DNA of 64,000 nt from Pseudoduganella rivuli (GCF_009674485.1 NZ_WKJJ01000004.1:151076-215075), one strand, 5' to 3'; shown: positions 17,776 through 28,570, counted from the first letter of the stretch. Made by a program: numbers and translations. Notes: generated by a model not told the origin, from the sequence alone.

Positions 17776-18278
17776 TCGTGGGCGGCCAGCACGAAATTCG
17801 TGTTCGGCTGGATGACTTTCACGTTGACGAACACCATGTCGCTGGTCTCCGCATAGGAACCGACGACCACCGCTTGCGCCTTGTGTGCCTGCGCCATGTC
17901 GTTGACTTCGCGCGTCAGCATCATTTCACCCTGGTTGCGCTTCATGTAGACGCTGTTGCGCAGCTTCATTTCCAGCATGTTCATCTTGCCCTGCGCCAGG
18001 CGGGTGGAAATCTGTTCGGAAATCAAGCGGCCCAGGGTCGTGGTCTGCTCCAGCGCGTCGATATTGACGACGGTTGCCATGATCAGTGGCTTGTCCGCGA
18101 CAAGCTTGCCGTTCAGCTGCGCCATCAGCGCATCGGCAGCCTTGTAATTCGATGCGATGAACTGGTTCGACGACACCGTCGCATAATTGGTTTCTTCTTT
18201 CGGCTGCGGCAGGATCGAAGAGCACGCGGCCAGCAACAGCGGCACGGAAAGCAAGGTTGCGGTTGCCAGCTTGCGCAT
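17727..18278 (-). CDS. FlgO-domain lipoprotein
   Basis: A 183-residue lipoprotein with lipobox LLLAACSS (acylated Cys about 19) and a FlgO domain (TVVNIDALEQTTTLGRLISE, AQAVVVGSYAETSDMVFVNV). In vibrios FlgO supports flagellar stability, but no flagellar gene is in this window, so a general envelope role is more likely here. The start codon shares one base with the stop of the preceding lipoprotein gene (TAATG), so the two are coupled. The 3' end overlaps the sirtuin gene. Confidence 0.82.
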   Translation of the reverse strand: MRKLATATLLSVPLLLAACSSILPQPKEETNYATVSSNQFIASNYKAADALMAQLNGKLVADKPLIMATVVNIDALEQTTTLGRLISEQISTRLAQGKMNMLEMKLRNSVYMKRNQGEMMLTREVNDMAQAHKAQAVVVGSYAETSDMVFVNVKVIQPNTNFVLAAHDYALAKEGIVRSMLMQ

Positions 18279-19003
18279 TATTTGTCACCCCGGATCGTGA
18301 AAGTTTTAAAGGCTTTGTCGTCTTCTTCCGGCAAACCGTACAGCGAGCGGTCGCTGTCCGCCACATAGTACGCCGAGCTGTTGCGGGCGTAAAAACGGTA
18401 CTGGTCGGAAACGGAAACGGTGACGATCAATTCGGTTTTCGGAATCGGACCGGTGCCGAACTGCCCATAGTTGTAGTTATAGACTTCGTGCGCCGCCACG
18501 CCGCCCGCTGTTGCCAGGATGGGATCGGACGTGGCTGCCAGCATCCAGACGCCGACGGCGATCGCGGTCGGCATCGCGCCCGGCAGTTTTTGCGCGCGTT
18601 GCGGTGAGAACGTCAGCGCCTGCACGTCGACATCGACTTTCAGCGAACCGGCCGGCACGCGCGACACGACATAGCCGGATTTCACCAGCGCCGACGTGAT
18701 GTGTTCCGTCAGCGCGCGCTGGAATTGCGATGCTTCCGGCGGTGGTTCCGATACGTAATACGGACGCTGCGGCGCCTTGCGCAAGTCTTCCGTCAAGCGC
18801 TGTTCGATGGTGCCGGCAATCGCGCCCCAGTGCGCCGCCGCTTGCAGCTTGGGCTGCGCCGACGTGGGGAAATTGGTGGGCGTGGGCGCCGGTGCATAGC
18901 GGTTGGCGCATCCGGCCAGCAGCGCGGTGGCCGCCAGTGCGGCCACGACGGCCATGGTGGCAGGCACGCCTGCAGTTGATTTCGCCTGATTCACTTTTGC
19001 CAT
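18278..19003 (-). CDS. hypothetical lipoprotein, partner of FlgO-domain protein
   Basis: A 241-residue lipoprotein: the signal region ends in LLAGCANRY (Cys about 32), then a soluble domain with alternating hydrophobic strands (SLKVDVDVQALTFSPQRAQ, TELIVTVSVSDQYRFYARN). There is also a hydrophobic stretch at about 133-155 (MPTAIAVGVWMLAATSD). The ATG at 19003 has GAGGAC as ribosome site; the open frame upstream lacks one. It precedes and is coupled to the FlgO-domain gene. No known family is recognised. Confidence 0.7.
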   Translation of the reverse strand: MAKVNQAKSTAGVPATMAVVAALAATALLAGCANRYAPAPTPTNFPTSAQPKLQAAAHWGAIAGTIEQRLTEDLRKAPQRPYYVSEPPPEASQFQRALTEHITSALVKSGYVVSRVPAGSLKVDVDVQALTFSPQRAQKLPGAMPTAIAVGVWMLAATSDPILATAGGVAAHEVYNYNYGQFGTGPIPKTELIVTVSVSDQYRFYARNSSAYYVADSDRSLYGLPEEDDKAFKTFTIRGDK

Positions 19004-19082
19004 GTCGTCCTCGCCTGGGTTGATGCGCATACTTGCCACCCCAGTTTATCACGTATGTTTCTAGGGAGAAAATCGACGCTAA

Positions 19083-19109
19083 CAAAAAGCCCGGCGCGAG
19101 GCCGGGCTT
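19083..19109 (-). terminator. Rho-independent terminator of smpB
   Basis: Read on the minus strand, AAGCCCGGC and GCCGGGCTT (plus-strand 19087-19095 and 19101-19109) form a perfect 9-bp stem with a 5-nt loop, followed by TTTTTG. It lies 20 bp after the smpB stop. Confidence 0.85.
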
Positions 19110-19128
19110 CATGCCAATTCGTGGCGCA

Positions 19129-19578
19129 TTAACGACGATGCTGTTTCATCGCGGACGCGACTTCGCGCGACGCGTCGCGATCTTTCTCCGAAGCACGCTT
19201 GTCATGCTGCTTCTTGCCCTTGGCCAGGCCGATTTCGCATTTGATGCGGCCGCCCTTGTAGTGCAGGTTCAGCGGCACCAGCGTGTAGCCGGAGCGGGTG
19301 GCTTTGCCAATCAGTTTATCCAGTTCGTGACGGTGCAGCAGCAGCTTGCGGGTGCGCACGGCATCGGGGCGGATGTGCGTGGAGGCGGTCGGCAGTGCGC
19401 TGATGTGGGCGCCAAACAGGTAAAGTTCGTCACCTTTGATGGTGACGTAGGCTTCCTTGATCTGGACCTTGTTGTCGCGGATTGCCTTCACTTCCCAGCC
19501 TTCGAGCATGATTCCCGCTTCGAAGCGGTCCTCAATGAAGTAATCGTGAAAGGCTTTTTTGTTATCGGCAATAGTCAT
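19129..19578 (-). CDS. smpB: SsrA-binding protein SmpB
   Basis: A 149-residue tmRNA partner that delivers SsrA RNA to stalled ribosomes. The sequence runs through the whole family profile: [56 protein letters not shown] and the basic C-terminal tail [16 protein letters not shown] that inserts into the mRNA channel. It is divergent from ratA, with 71 bp between the starts, the usual Burkholderiales arrangement. Its own terminator follows. Confidence 0.96.
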   Translation of the reverse strand: MTIADNKKAFHDYFIEDRFEAGIMLEGWEVKAIRDNKVQIKEAYVTIKGDELYLFGAHISALPTASTHIRPDAVRTRKLLLHRHELDKLIGKATRSGYTLVPLNLHYKGGRIKCEIGLAKGKKQHDKRASEKDRDASREVASAMKQHRR

Positions 19579-19649
19579 GGGTGGGTAAATACAAGCTTGT
19601 TTGTTAAACTACGGTCTCTGCAGACCAACATCATAACAACGGTAACACA

Positions 19650-20084
19650 ATGGCAGTAGTGCATAAGTCGGTTATTCTTGGCTTTTCAGCCGAACAAATG
19701 TTCGAACTGGTGGCCAAGGTCGAAGATTATCCCAAATTTCTGCCATGGTGTGGCGGCGTCGAGGTGCGGGACCGTAGCGAACACGGTGTCGTGGCCAGTG
19801 TCGCTATCCATTACCACGGCATTCACCAGAGCTTTACCACGTCCAACGTGAACACGCGGCCGACCAGCATCCGCATGATCCTGGTCGATGGTCCCTTTAA
19901 AACCCTCGATGGCACGTGGACGTTCAAGCCGCTGCGGGAAGATGCGTGCAAGGTGGAACTGGACTTGCACTATGAATTTTCGAGCCGTATCCTGGAACAG
20001 GTGATCGGGCCGGTGTTCAGCATGATCGCCAACAGCTTTGTCGATTCCTTCTGCAAACGGGCGGAGACCGTGTATGGCAGCTGA
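19650..20084 (+). CDS. ratA: RatA/Coq10-type START domain protein
   Basis: A 144-residue single-domain START/polyketide-cyclase protein: GFSAEQMFELVAKVEDYPKF, CGGVEVRDRS, and the C-terminal helix GPVFSMIANSFVDSFCKRAE. E. coli RatA blocks ribosomal subunit joining, while other members bind ubiquinone (Coq10-like). The position beside smpB and rnfH is conserved. Its 3' end overlaps rnfH by 11 bp, so translation is probably coupled. Confidence 0.9.
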   Translation: MAVVHKSVILGFSAEQMFELVAKVEDYPKFLPWCGGVEVRDRSEHGVVASVAIHYHGIHQSFTTSNVNTRPTSIRMILVDGPFKTLDGTWTFKPLREDACKVELDLHYEFSSRILEQVIGPVFSMIANSFVDSFCKRAETVYGS

Positions 20085-20364
20085 GCAAATTAATGTGTCC
20101 GTTTGCTATGCCACGGACACCATTGAATTCCTGCGCGAACTACGGCTGGAGGCCGGCGCCACCATTGCCGATGCGCTGAAGGTCAGCGGCCTCGCATATG
20201 AAGTGCCGGGTATCGATTTACCGTCGATGACGGTGGGGATTTACGGCAAGAAGAAAACGCTGAAGACGGTGTTGCGCGAGCATGACCGCGTCGAAGTGTA
20301 CCGATCCCTGATTGCCGATCCAAAGAACGCGCGCCGCCGCAAGCCCGCAAAAAAACAGGATTGA
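20074..20364 (+). CDS. rnfH: RnfH family ubiquitin-like protein
   Basis: A 96-residue beta-grasp protein of the RnfH/UPF0125 family: INVSVCYATDTIEFLRELRL at the start, then TVGIYGKKKTLKTVLREHDR and VEVYRSLIADPKNARRRK, the signature C-terminal segment. The ATG at 20074 sits inside the end of ratA. The family co-occurs with RatA; its partner is not firmly known. Confidence 0.92.
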   Translation: MAAEQINVSVCYATDTIEFLRELRLEAGATIADALKVSGLAYEVPGIDLPSMTVGIYGKKKTLKTVLREHDRVEVYRSLIADPKNARRRKPAKKQD

Positions 20365-20370
20365 TACGCC

Positions 20371-20462
20371 TCCCCGTAGGGCGGTTTGCGCGCAGCGCAA
20401 GCCGCCGTGCGTGCGCCAACGCGGCGCCAGCAGGCGGCATTGTAAATGCCGCCCTACGGGGA
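20371..20462. repeat. REP-like element: long inverted repeat with two inner hairpins
   Basis: Outer arms TCCCCGTAGGGCGG (20371-20384) and CCGCCCTACGGGGA (20449-20462) are exact inverted copies. Inside are two more hairpins. GGCGG-T-TTGCGC / GCGCAA-G-CCGCC lies at 20380-20406, and GGCGGCATT-gta-AATGCCGCC at 20433-20453. The element fills the gap between convergent rnfH and the porin gene and could stop transcription from both sides. Similar multi-copy intergenic elements are common in this bacterial group; copy number cannot be judged from one window. Confidence 0.7.
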
Positions 20463-20502
20463 CATAGCACCTCAACTGCAGACCGAGTGGCCTGGCAAAT
20501 GT

Positions 20503-21552
20503 TCAGAACCGGTGGCGCAATCCAATCGCCAGTTGCCGGTTCCCCGTCCCCGGTTCCTCGCTGTTCCCCGCCGTATGTCCCGCGCCATTGCGGTTATGAA
20601 TCAGCACATGCGCCGCATACACATCGGTACGCCTGGAAAACGCATACGCCGCATAGAGCGCCGTTTGCAGCGCATCCTGGTCGAACCGCGTGCGGTCATC
20701 CTTGTGCACCACGGTGGCGATATATGTCCACGCGCCGCGCGGCACCGACACACCGACCAAGACATCATTGCTGGATGAAGAAGCGACCGGCGCCACCCCG
20801 CCAAACGGCGCGCCCGCACTATTCAATGGCGACGAATTCGGCCCCCGGTTGACGCCGTAACCCGCGTACAGCTTCACCACCTGCCAGTCAACATTCGCGC
20901 CCAGCAGCCAGTTGCGCGCCGACGGTGCGTCCGGCGCCGTGGCTGTCACGTTGCTGCGGTTGTGCAGCGCCAGCCGCACATTCAGCGGGCCGTTGCTGTA
21001 GCCAAACGAGCCGCCGAACTGGCGCCCGATGCTGCTGTTGCCGGCAGCTTCGCCGGCCACCACCATGGCGTCGCCGCTGAAACCGTTCCAGCTATTGCTG
21101 CGATAGAGGATGGAATTGCCGGCGCGGAAGCCGCCCGGCGGCATCAGGTTGTTCGAGCGGCCGATGCCGTTGCGCAGCGGGTCGATCACCGTGTTCAATG
21201 TGGTGAACAGCGGCGTATCCTGCAAGCCGACGCTGACCGCGCCAGCCTTGCCGCGCAAGCCGACGATGCTGGTGCGGCCGAACAAGGTGCCGTTCTGGGT
21301 GGGAACGCCGGTATCGGCATGGATGCCGCCTTCGATGACGAAGAATGCGGACAAGCCGTCGCCCAGGTCTTCGCTGCCTTTGAAACCCCAGCGGCTTTGC
21401 GTGGCCATGCCGCTGGTGACGCGGGTCGATACACCGTTGATGCCGCCACGGTCCTGGGAAATGCCGACGTCCATCACGCCATAAAAGGCGATATCGGACG
21501 CGGCGCTGCTGCCGGCCGCGCACAGGGCGGCCAGCGCGATGATGCGCTTCAT
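20503..21552 (-). CDS. Gram-negative general porin
   Basis: A 349-residue trimeric porin of the beta-proteobacterial type. Signal peptide is about 1-18 (AALCAAGSSAAS), then the classic first strand DIAFYGVMDVGISQDRGG and SRWGFKGSEDLGDGLSAFF. The protein ends RQLAIGLRHRF with terminal Phe. It is the distal gene of a cassette with an MFS transporter and gluconokinase (60 bp gap to the transporter), so it probably supplies sugar acid entry across the outer membrane (inference). Confidence 0.92.
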   Translation of the reverse strand: MKRIIALAALCAAGSSAASDIAFYGVMDVGISQDRGGINGVSTRVTSGMATQSRWGFKGSEDLGDGLSAFFVIEGGIHADTGVPTQNGTLFGRTSIVGLRGKAGAVSVGLQDTPLFTTLNTVIDPLRNGIGRSNNLMPPGGFRAGNSILYRSNSWNGFSGDAMVVAGEAAGNSSIGRQFGGSFGYSNGPLNVRLALHNRSNVTATAPDAPSARNWLLGANVDWQVVKLYAGYGVNRGPNSSPLNSAGAPFGGVAPVASSSSNDVLVGVSVPRGAWTYIATVVHKDDRTRFDQDALQTALYAAYAFSRRTDVYAAHVLIHNRNGAGHTAGNSEEPGTGNRQLAIGLRHRF

Positions 21553-21611
21553 ATTGTTGTCTCCGGAATGCGGGAAGCGGCGGGCCAGGGTGCCCAGCCG
21601 TGAAGGAAGAG

Positions 21612-22931
21612 TTACTGGGCAGTGGCAGGCACGGCGCTGGCAGGTTCGGGATCGGGAATCGGCTCGATCTTGCCCAACACGAACACGAACGATACGATGC
21701 CGACAATCAGGATCACACCGGCCACCAGGAAGGCATTGGCGAACGAGTTGGTGGCGCCGACGATCATGCCGGTGACGATCGGGGCGGCCGCGCCCATCAG
21801 GTTGTTGGCGAAATTCATGATGCCGCCAATGGTGCCCGCGCCGCCTTTCGGGGCGATCAGCGAAGGCAGCGACCAGCCCACCGGCGCCGCGGCAGCCAGG
21901 CCGCCCAGTGCGATGGAAATCCAGAAGATGGCCCAGGCCGGGTTGGTGGTTTGCGTGGCGCCGAACACGGCCAGGCCAAACAGCATGCCCGTCACCAGCA
22001 CGCCCTTGCGCACCACGGATTCATTCTTGCCCTTGGCGATCAGGTGGTCGATCAGCCAGCCGCCCACGATCAAGTCCGTCACCGTGGCCACCATCCATGG
22101 AATCGCGGCATAGCCGGCCGACTTCAGGATGCTCATGTGCATGGTCTGCACCAGGTAGCCGGGCAGCCACGTGAGGAACAGGTAAAACGTGTAGCCATAG
22201 GCGGCAAAGCCAATGGTCAGGCCCCAGATCTTGGTTTTCGTCAGCAGGTAGCCCAGCATGTTCAGCGCGCCCGTGTCGGACGGGCCTTCAGGTGCGGCGC
22301 CGCCCTGGCGGATGTAGTGCAGTTCTTCCTTGCTGAGGTTTTTGTCCGCGCTCGGATCACGGTAAAACACGTAGAACGCGATGAAGTACGCGAAGCTGAG
22401 GAAGGCGGACAGCGCGAAGCCGTAGCGCCAGCCATAGGCCACGATGGTGACCGCCACCAGCGGCACGCCGATCACGTTGGAAAACTTGGCGGCCGCGTCG
22501 AAGATCGCCGTGGCCATGCCCCGTTCCTTGCGGGGGAACCAGTAGCCGGTGGCTTTCGAGCTGACCGGAAAGGCCGGCGCTTCGGCGATGCCCAGCAGGA
22601 TGCGGGCAATGAAGATGCCGGCGAAGCCGCTGGACAGGGCCGTGATGGTGGAAGCCAGGCCCCACAGGAACGCGCCCCAGCGGCCGACAGTGGTGGGGCC
22701 GAAGCGGTCCAGCACCATGCCGACGGGGATTTGCAGCAGCGAGTAGGACCAGGCGAAGGCGGAAAACAGGATGCCCATGTCGACCGGCGACAGGTTGAAG
22801 GCGGCCTGGATCTGCGGCGCCGCGACGGACAGGCCGATGCGGTCGATGTAGTTGATCAGCACACCGATGCCGAGCAGGGCGCCGATGCCCCAGCGCCGCT
22901 TGGGAATGTTCTTGGTGATGGCGGTATTCAT
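21612..22931 (-). CDS. MFS transporter, anion:cation symporter type
   Basis: A 439-residue inner-membrane transporter with twelve predicted spans. The ACS-family signature is visible: INYIDRIGLSVAAPQIQAAF in span 1, the loop VGMVLDRFGPTTVGRWGAFL, and ARILLGIAEAPAFPVSSKAT. This family carries hexonates and hexuronates such as gluconate, galactonate and glucarate. It lies 25 bp after gntK in the same direction and before a porin, so gluconate or a related aldonate is the likely substrate. The set is probably repressed by the LacI-family gene nearby. Confidence 0.9.
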   Translation of the reverse strand: MNTAITKNIPKRRWGIGALLGIGVLINYIDRIGLSVAAPQIQAAFNLSPVDMGILFSAFAWSYSLLQIPVGMVLDRFGPTTVGRWGAFLWGLASTITALSSGFAGIFIARILLGIAEAPAFPVSSKATGYWFPRKERGMATAIFDAAAKFSNVIGVPLVAVTIVAYGWRYGFALSAFLSFAYFIAFYVFYRDPSADKNLSKEELHYIRQGGAAPEGPSDTGALNMLGYLLTKTKIWGLTIGFAAYGYTFYLFLTWLPGYLVQTMHMSILKSAGYAAIPWMVATVTDLIVGGWLIDHLIAKGKNESVVRKGVLVTGMLFGLAVFGATQTTNPAWAIFWISIALGGLAAAAPVGWSLPSLIAPKGGAGTIGGIMNFANNLMGAAAPIVTGMIVGATNSFANAFLVAGVILIVGIVSFVFVLGKIEPIPDPEPASAVPATAQ

Positions 22932-22956
22932 TGTGTCTCCTTGGGAATGTGGGGTG

Positions 22957-23472
22957 CTAGCGCTGCGCTATCTCGAGGATGGCTTCGGCCAGTTGTTGCG
23001 GTGCGGCAGTGATGTCCAGCGTGACGCCGGTCTCGTCGGCTTGCAGGGGTTGCAGCGCCTGTAACTGGCTGTCGAGCAGGGCCGGAGGCATGTAGTGGTC
23101 CTTGCGGGCGGCCAGGCGCTGTGCGATCACGTTGCGTTCGCCCTTCAGGTGGGCAAAGCGCAGCGCGGGATCGCCTTCGCGCAGCAGGTCGCGGTAACGC
23201 CGTTTCAGCGCCGAGCACGAGACGACCAGGCTGGCGCCGGTTCCCCGCGCGGTGGCGATTTCCTGGCGCAGGCATTGCAGCCACGCGGCGCGGTCGGCGT
23301 CATCGAGGGGGATGCCGGATGCCATCTTCGCGACATTGGCGGGCGAATGGTAATCGTCGCCTTCGATGAAACGGGCGCCGAGGGCTTGCGCCACCCGCCG
23401 TCCCACTTCGCTTTTGCCGCTGCCGCAGACACCCATCACGACCCATCGGCTTGCTTGTTTTATGTGGTTCAT
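22957..23472 (-). CDS. gntK: gluconokinase
   Basis: A 171-residue kinase that phosphorylates D-gluconate to 6-phosphogluconate. It has P-loop VMGVCGSGKSEVGRR (about 12-26), FIEGDDYHSPANVAKMASGI (substrate motif, about 35-54), VVSCSALKRRYRDLLR and DHYMPPALLDSQLQAL. Length and motifs match GntK/IdnK. It is the first gene of the cassette gntK - MFS - porin. A perfect 14-bp LacI-type palindrome lies about 30 bp upstream of its start. Confidence 0.95.
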   Translation of the reverse strand: MNHIKQASRWVVMGVCGSGKSEVGRRVAQALGARFIEGDDYHSPANVAKMASGIPLDDADRAAWLQCLRQEIATARGTGASLVVSCSALKRRYRDLLREGDPALRFAHLKGERNVIAQRLAARKDHYMPPALLDSQLQALQPLQADETGVTLDITAAPQQLAEAILEIAQR

Positions 23473-23502
23473 TTCCGTTGAATTATGAGTTTGACATCAA
23501 AA

Positions 23503-23516
23503 TGATAGCGCTATCA
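23503..23516. promoter_or_regulatory. LacI/GntR-type operator upstream of gntK
   Basis: TGATAGCGCTATCA is a perfect 14-bp palindrome with central GC, 31 bp upstream of the gntK start. A possible -10 (CATAAT, minus strand, near 23484-23489) lies between operator and start. The adjacent LacI-family gene (23642-24670) is the obvious candidate to bind here. Confidence 0.7.
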
Positions 23517-23641
23517 GTGATGCGAAGTGTCGGCCATCGTGAACGCTTGGTCAAGAAATTTGTATGCTGCGGCGCAGCATGCATGCGGATTTCGCATGGC
23601 ATGCCGGCGTGGGGGAGGGTGTTTGACTGGGTGGCTGGCGC

Positions 23642-24670
23642 TTACGCGCTTTCCCGCGCCATCACCGTGAAACCGAGGTCGATATGCTGCTGTTCAGGCG
23701 CTTCGCCCCTGATCAGCGTTTGCAGCAGGGTGGCGGCTTCGAAGCCGACTTTATAGCGCGGCGTGGCGATCGTGGTGCATGACGGATGCATCAGCGCCGA
23801 TGCGGGTAAATCATTGAAGCCGCAAATTGCCAGTTGCTGTGGCACGACAATGCCGCGCCGCTGGCACTGGAATATCGCGCCGTGCGCCAGGTCGTCGTTG
23901 CAGCAAAAGATCGCGTCGAGGCCCGGCATGGTGGCGTGCATGCGCTCGACCAGTTCCGCGCCCAGTGCAATGGTGGACGGATCGGGCACCATCATTTCCA
24001 GCGTCGGATCGAGCTTGCCCGCTTCCGCCATGGCCATCCGATAACCTTCCTGGCGCTTGATGGTGCGCTCGTCCAGTTGGGCACCCATGAAGCCGATGCG
24101 CTGATACCCCTTGTCGAGCAGGTAGCGCGTCATCTGGTAGCCGGCCTGGATTTGCGAAAAGCCGACGGAGACGCGGTCCGGATCGGTGGAAATGTCCATC
24201 ATCGACACCACCGGCACGCGCGACGTCGCCAGTGTCTTTTCCACGCCCTTGCTGTGCGACAGGCCGGACAGCAGGATGCCGTCCGGGTTCGATTGCATGT
24301 AGACGTTCAGCAGCTTTTCCTCTTCGGCGTCGGAATAGCGCGTGTTACCGATCAGGATCTGGTAGCCATACGGATCCAGCGCATCCTGGATGCCCGCCAG
24401 CACGGCGGTAAACACGGCGTTCGACAGCGACGGCACCAGCACCACGATCACGTTGGATTTCGACGACGCCAAGGCGCGCGCGGCGCGGTTGGGCACATAG
24501 CCGAGTTCTTCGACCGCCTTTTCCACCCGTTCGCGCAGCAGCGACGACACGAGTTCCGGCTGGCTGATGGCACGCGACGCGGTCATCGTCGCCACGCCGG
24601 CATGGGCGGCCACCGCCGCCAGGGTTACACGGCCGCTGGCGCGGCTCTTGCCATTCGAAGTTCTGCTCAT
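23642..24670 (-). CDS. LacI family regulator, gluconate-type
   Basis: A 342-residue repressor. The N-terminal helix-turn-helix (about 15-40, VTLAAVAAHAGVATMTASRA) and hinge helix (GYVPNRAARALASSKSN) are complete. The periplasmic-binding-like effector domain follows with VVLVPSLSNAVFTAVLAGIQ and CGFNDLPASALMHPSCTTI. The closeness to GntR-type regulators and the position directly upstream of gntK (same strand, 169 bp) suggest control of the gluconate cassette through the palindrome at 23503-23516. Gluconate or 6-phosphogluconate as inducer is inferred. Confidence 0.9.
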   Translation of the reverse strand: MSRTSNGKSRASGRVTLAAVAAHAGVATMTASRAISQPELVSSLLRERVEKAVEELGYVPNRAARALASSKSNVIVVLVPSLSNAVFTAVLAGIQDALDPYGYQILIGNTRYSDAEEEKLLNVYMQSNPDGILLSGLSHSKGVEKTLATSRVPVVSMMDISTDPDRVSVGFSQIQAGYQMTRYLLDKGYQRIGFMGAQLDERTIKRQEGYRMAMAEAGKLDPTLEMMVPDPSTIALGAELVERMHATMPGLDAIFCCNDDLAHGAIFQCQRRGIVVPQQLAICGFNDLPASALMHPSCTTIATPRYKVGFEAATLLQTLIRGEAPEQQHIDLGFTVMARESA

Positions 24671-24709
24671 TGGTTCTTGTTCTTGTCTGCTAAAAAACTG
24701 AGTGTACGG

Positions 24710-25297
24710 TCAGCGCGCGCATCCCGCCAGTACTGCTTTGTTTTGCTTGCTGCGTTCGGCCCGCTGCGCATCGGTCAGGTAGCCGCGCTGGCCATCCTTG
24801 TCGAATGTGCTCATGCGGACGCCGGATTCGAGCGCCAACTGGTTGCTGCGCGCATTCTCGCAGTTGGCCGACTCCGACGATTTCTGCGCCGCTTCCTGCG
24901 CCGCCTTCTGGCTGGCGGCGGCTGCTTCGGCCTGCCGCTTGGCGAAGTCCGCATTGCGTTCGGCCAGCGTGGGCGGGCGTTTTGCCTTGTCCTCCGCACT
25001 TGCCTTGCCGCTGTCGGCCGTGGGCGCGGCTGCGTTGGCGGCAGGATTGTCGGCCGCTGCCGGTGCGGGCGCGATTTGCGCATTGCGCGGCTGGCGCAGG
25101 ATGCGGTTCAGCGGCACCGAGGGCGGCGGCGGCTGGTCCGACAACTGCTTCATGCCCTTGTCGTCGATCCAGATGTACGGCGCCTGGGCGTGCGCCACCG
25201 GCGCGGTGCAGGCAACGGCCAGCAGGGCGCCTGCCAGCAGTCGGAGTTGTGAGAGTTTCATCATGGCAACCTTTTTCATGTCGGCCTGATTCTCCAT
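24710..25297 (-). CDS. DUF4124 domain secreted protein
   Basis: A protein of up to 195 residues. The signal peptide ends at TAPVAHAQ, followed by the DUF4124 motif APYIWIDDKGMKQLSDQPPP. Next comes an Ala-rich, charged helical middle, then a C-terminal segment with SANCENARSNQLALESG and MSTFDKDGQRGYLTDAQR. Start choice is open: 25297 (ribosome site AAAGG), 25279, or the ATG pair at 25264/25261 with AAAGG just before. The last gives the most compact signal peptide. DUF4124 proteins commonly sit next to guaB in this bacterial group; function unknown. Confidence 0.85.
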   Translation of the reverse strand: MENQADMKKVAMMKLSQLRLLAGALLAVACTAPVAHAQAPYIWIDDKGMKQLSDQPPPPSVPLNRILRQPRNAQIAPAPAAADNPAANAAAPTADSGKASAEDKAKRPPTLAERNADFAKRQAEAAAASQKAAQEAAQKSSESANCENARSNQLALESGVRMSTFDKDGQRGYLTDAQRAERSKQNKAVLAGCAR

Positions 25298-25322
25298 GAA
25301 ATACCTTTGAAGTCAACCGTAA

Positions 25323-26861
<1,539 letters not shown>

Positions 26862-26959
26862 GCTCCACGAACGCTGGCACCTGCGCAACGCGGTGCCGGC
26901 GTTGTTTCACCAGAATTACCCTTGGTTGTACCCATTTCCCAAAGCTTTTACCCACATCC

Positions 26960-28570
26960 ATGCACTCTAAAATCCTCATCCTCGATTTCGGTTCCCAGGT
27001 CACCCAGCTGATCGCCCGCCGCGTGCGCGATTCCGGCGTGTTCTCCGAAGTTTATCCATACGATATCGGCGACGACTTCGTGCGCAACTATGGCGCGTCC
27101 GGCGTGATCCTGTCCGGCAGCCATAACTCGACGCTGGAAGGCGATTCGCCGCGCGCGCCGCAAGCCGTGTTCGAGCTGGGCGTGCCGGTGCTGGGCATTT
27201 GCTACGGCATGCAAACCATGGCCGCGCAACTGGGCGGCAAAGTGGAAAACGGCCTGGTGCGCGAATTCGGCTACGCCGAAGTGCGCGCCCGCAGCCATAC
27301 CAAACTGCTGGACGGCATCAACGACTTCGTGACGCCGGAAGGCCACGGCATGCTGAAAGTGTGGATGAGCCACGGCGACAAAGTGCTGGAAATGCCGCCA
27401 GGGTTCAAGCTGATGGGCGACACCCCGAGCTGCCCGATCGCCGCCATGGCCGACGAAGACCGCCGCTTCTACGCCGTGCAATTCCACCCGGAAGTCACGC
27501 ACACCGAGCAGGGCAAGGCCATCCTGGGCCGCTTCGTGCACGAGATCTGCGGCATCAAGGCCGACTGGAACATGCCGGACTACATCTCCGAAGCCGTGGA
27601 AAAAATCCGCGCGCAAGTGGGTACCGATGAAGTGATCCTGGGCCTGTCGGGCGGCGTGGATTCGTCCGTGGCCGCCGCGCTGATCCATCGCGCCATCGGC
27701 GACCAGCTGACCTGCGTGTTCGTCGACCACGGTTTGCTGCGCCTGAACGAAGGCCAGATGGTGATGGATATGTTCGCCAAGAACCTGGGCGTGAAAGTCA
27801 TCCGCATCGATGCGGAAGACCAGTTCATGGGCCACCTGGCCGGCGTCACCGACCCGGAACAGAAGCGCAAGATCATCGGCCGCGAATTCGTTGAAGTGTT
27901 CCAGGCTGAATCGGCCAAGCTGGTCAACGCGAAATGGCTGGCGCAAGGCACGATCTATCCGGACGTCATCGAGTCGGCCGGCAAGGGCAAGAAAGGCCAG
28001 ACCATCAAGTCGCACCACAACGTGGGCGGCCTGCCGGACACCATGAAGCTGCAATTGCTGGAACCGCTGCGCGAACTGTTCAAGGACGAAGTGCGCAAGC
28101 TGGGCGTGGCGCTGGGCCTGCCGCATGACATGGTCTACCGCCATCCGTTCCCGGGCCCGGGCCTGGGCGTGCGCATCCTGGGTGAAGTGAAAAAGGAATA
28201 CGCCGATCTGCTGCGCCAGGCTGACGCGATCTTCATCGAAGAGCTGCGCAACACGCCATACGAAGCCACGGTGGTGCCGGGCTTCGACCAGGACAGCGTG
28301 CCGAAGAACTGGTATGAAGCGACGTCGCAAGCGTTTGCCGTGTTCCTGCCGGTGAAATCGGTCGGCGTGATGGGCGATGGCCGCACCTATGAATACGTGG
28401 TGGCGTTGCGTGCGGTGCAGACGCAGGACTTCATGACGGCGCATTGGGCGCATTTGCCGCACTCGTTGCTGGGTAAGGTGTCGAATCGCATCATCAATGA
28501 GGTACGCGGGCTCAACCGGGTGGTTTATGACATTAGCGGTAAGCCACCTGCGACCATTGAGTGGGAGTGA
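26960..28570 (+). CDS. guaA: GMP synthase (glutamine-hydrolysing)
   Basis: A 536-residue enzyme that aminates XMP to GMP. N-terminal class I glutamine amidotransferase: nucleophile Cys in [16 protein letters not shown] (about 81), with His/Glu in [12 protein letters not shown]. Then the ATP pyrophosphatase domain with P-loop [17 protein letters not shown] (about 225-241), and the C-terminal dimerisation domain ending [17 protein letters not shown] strong terminator follows at 28603. Confidence 0.98.
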   Translation: MHSKILILDFGSQVTQLIARRVRDSGVFSEVYPYDIGDDFVRNYGASGVILSGSHNSTLEGDSPRAPQAVFELGVPVLGICYGMQTMAAQLGGKVENGLVREFGYAEVRARSHTKLLDGINDFVTPEGHGMLKVWMSHGDKVLEMPPGFKLMGDTPSCPIAAMADEDRRFYAVQFHPEVTHTEQGKAILGRFVHEICGIKADWNMPDYISEAVEKIRAQVGTDEVILGLSGGVDSSVAAALIHRAIGDQLTCVFVDHGLLRLNEGQMVMDMFAKNLGVKVIRIDAEDQFMGHLAGVTDPEQKRKIIGREFVEVFQAESAKLVNAKWLAQGTIYPDVIESAGKGKKGQTIKSHHNVGGLPDTMKLQLLEPLRELFKDEVRKLGVALGLPHDMVYRHPFPGPGLGVRILGEVKKEYADLLRQADAIFIEELRNTPYEATVVPGFDQDSVPKNWYEATSQAFAVFLPVKSVGVMGDGRTYEYVVALRAVQTQDFMTAHWAHLPHSLLGKVSNRIINEVRGLNRVVYDISGKPPATIEWE

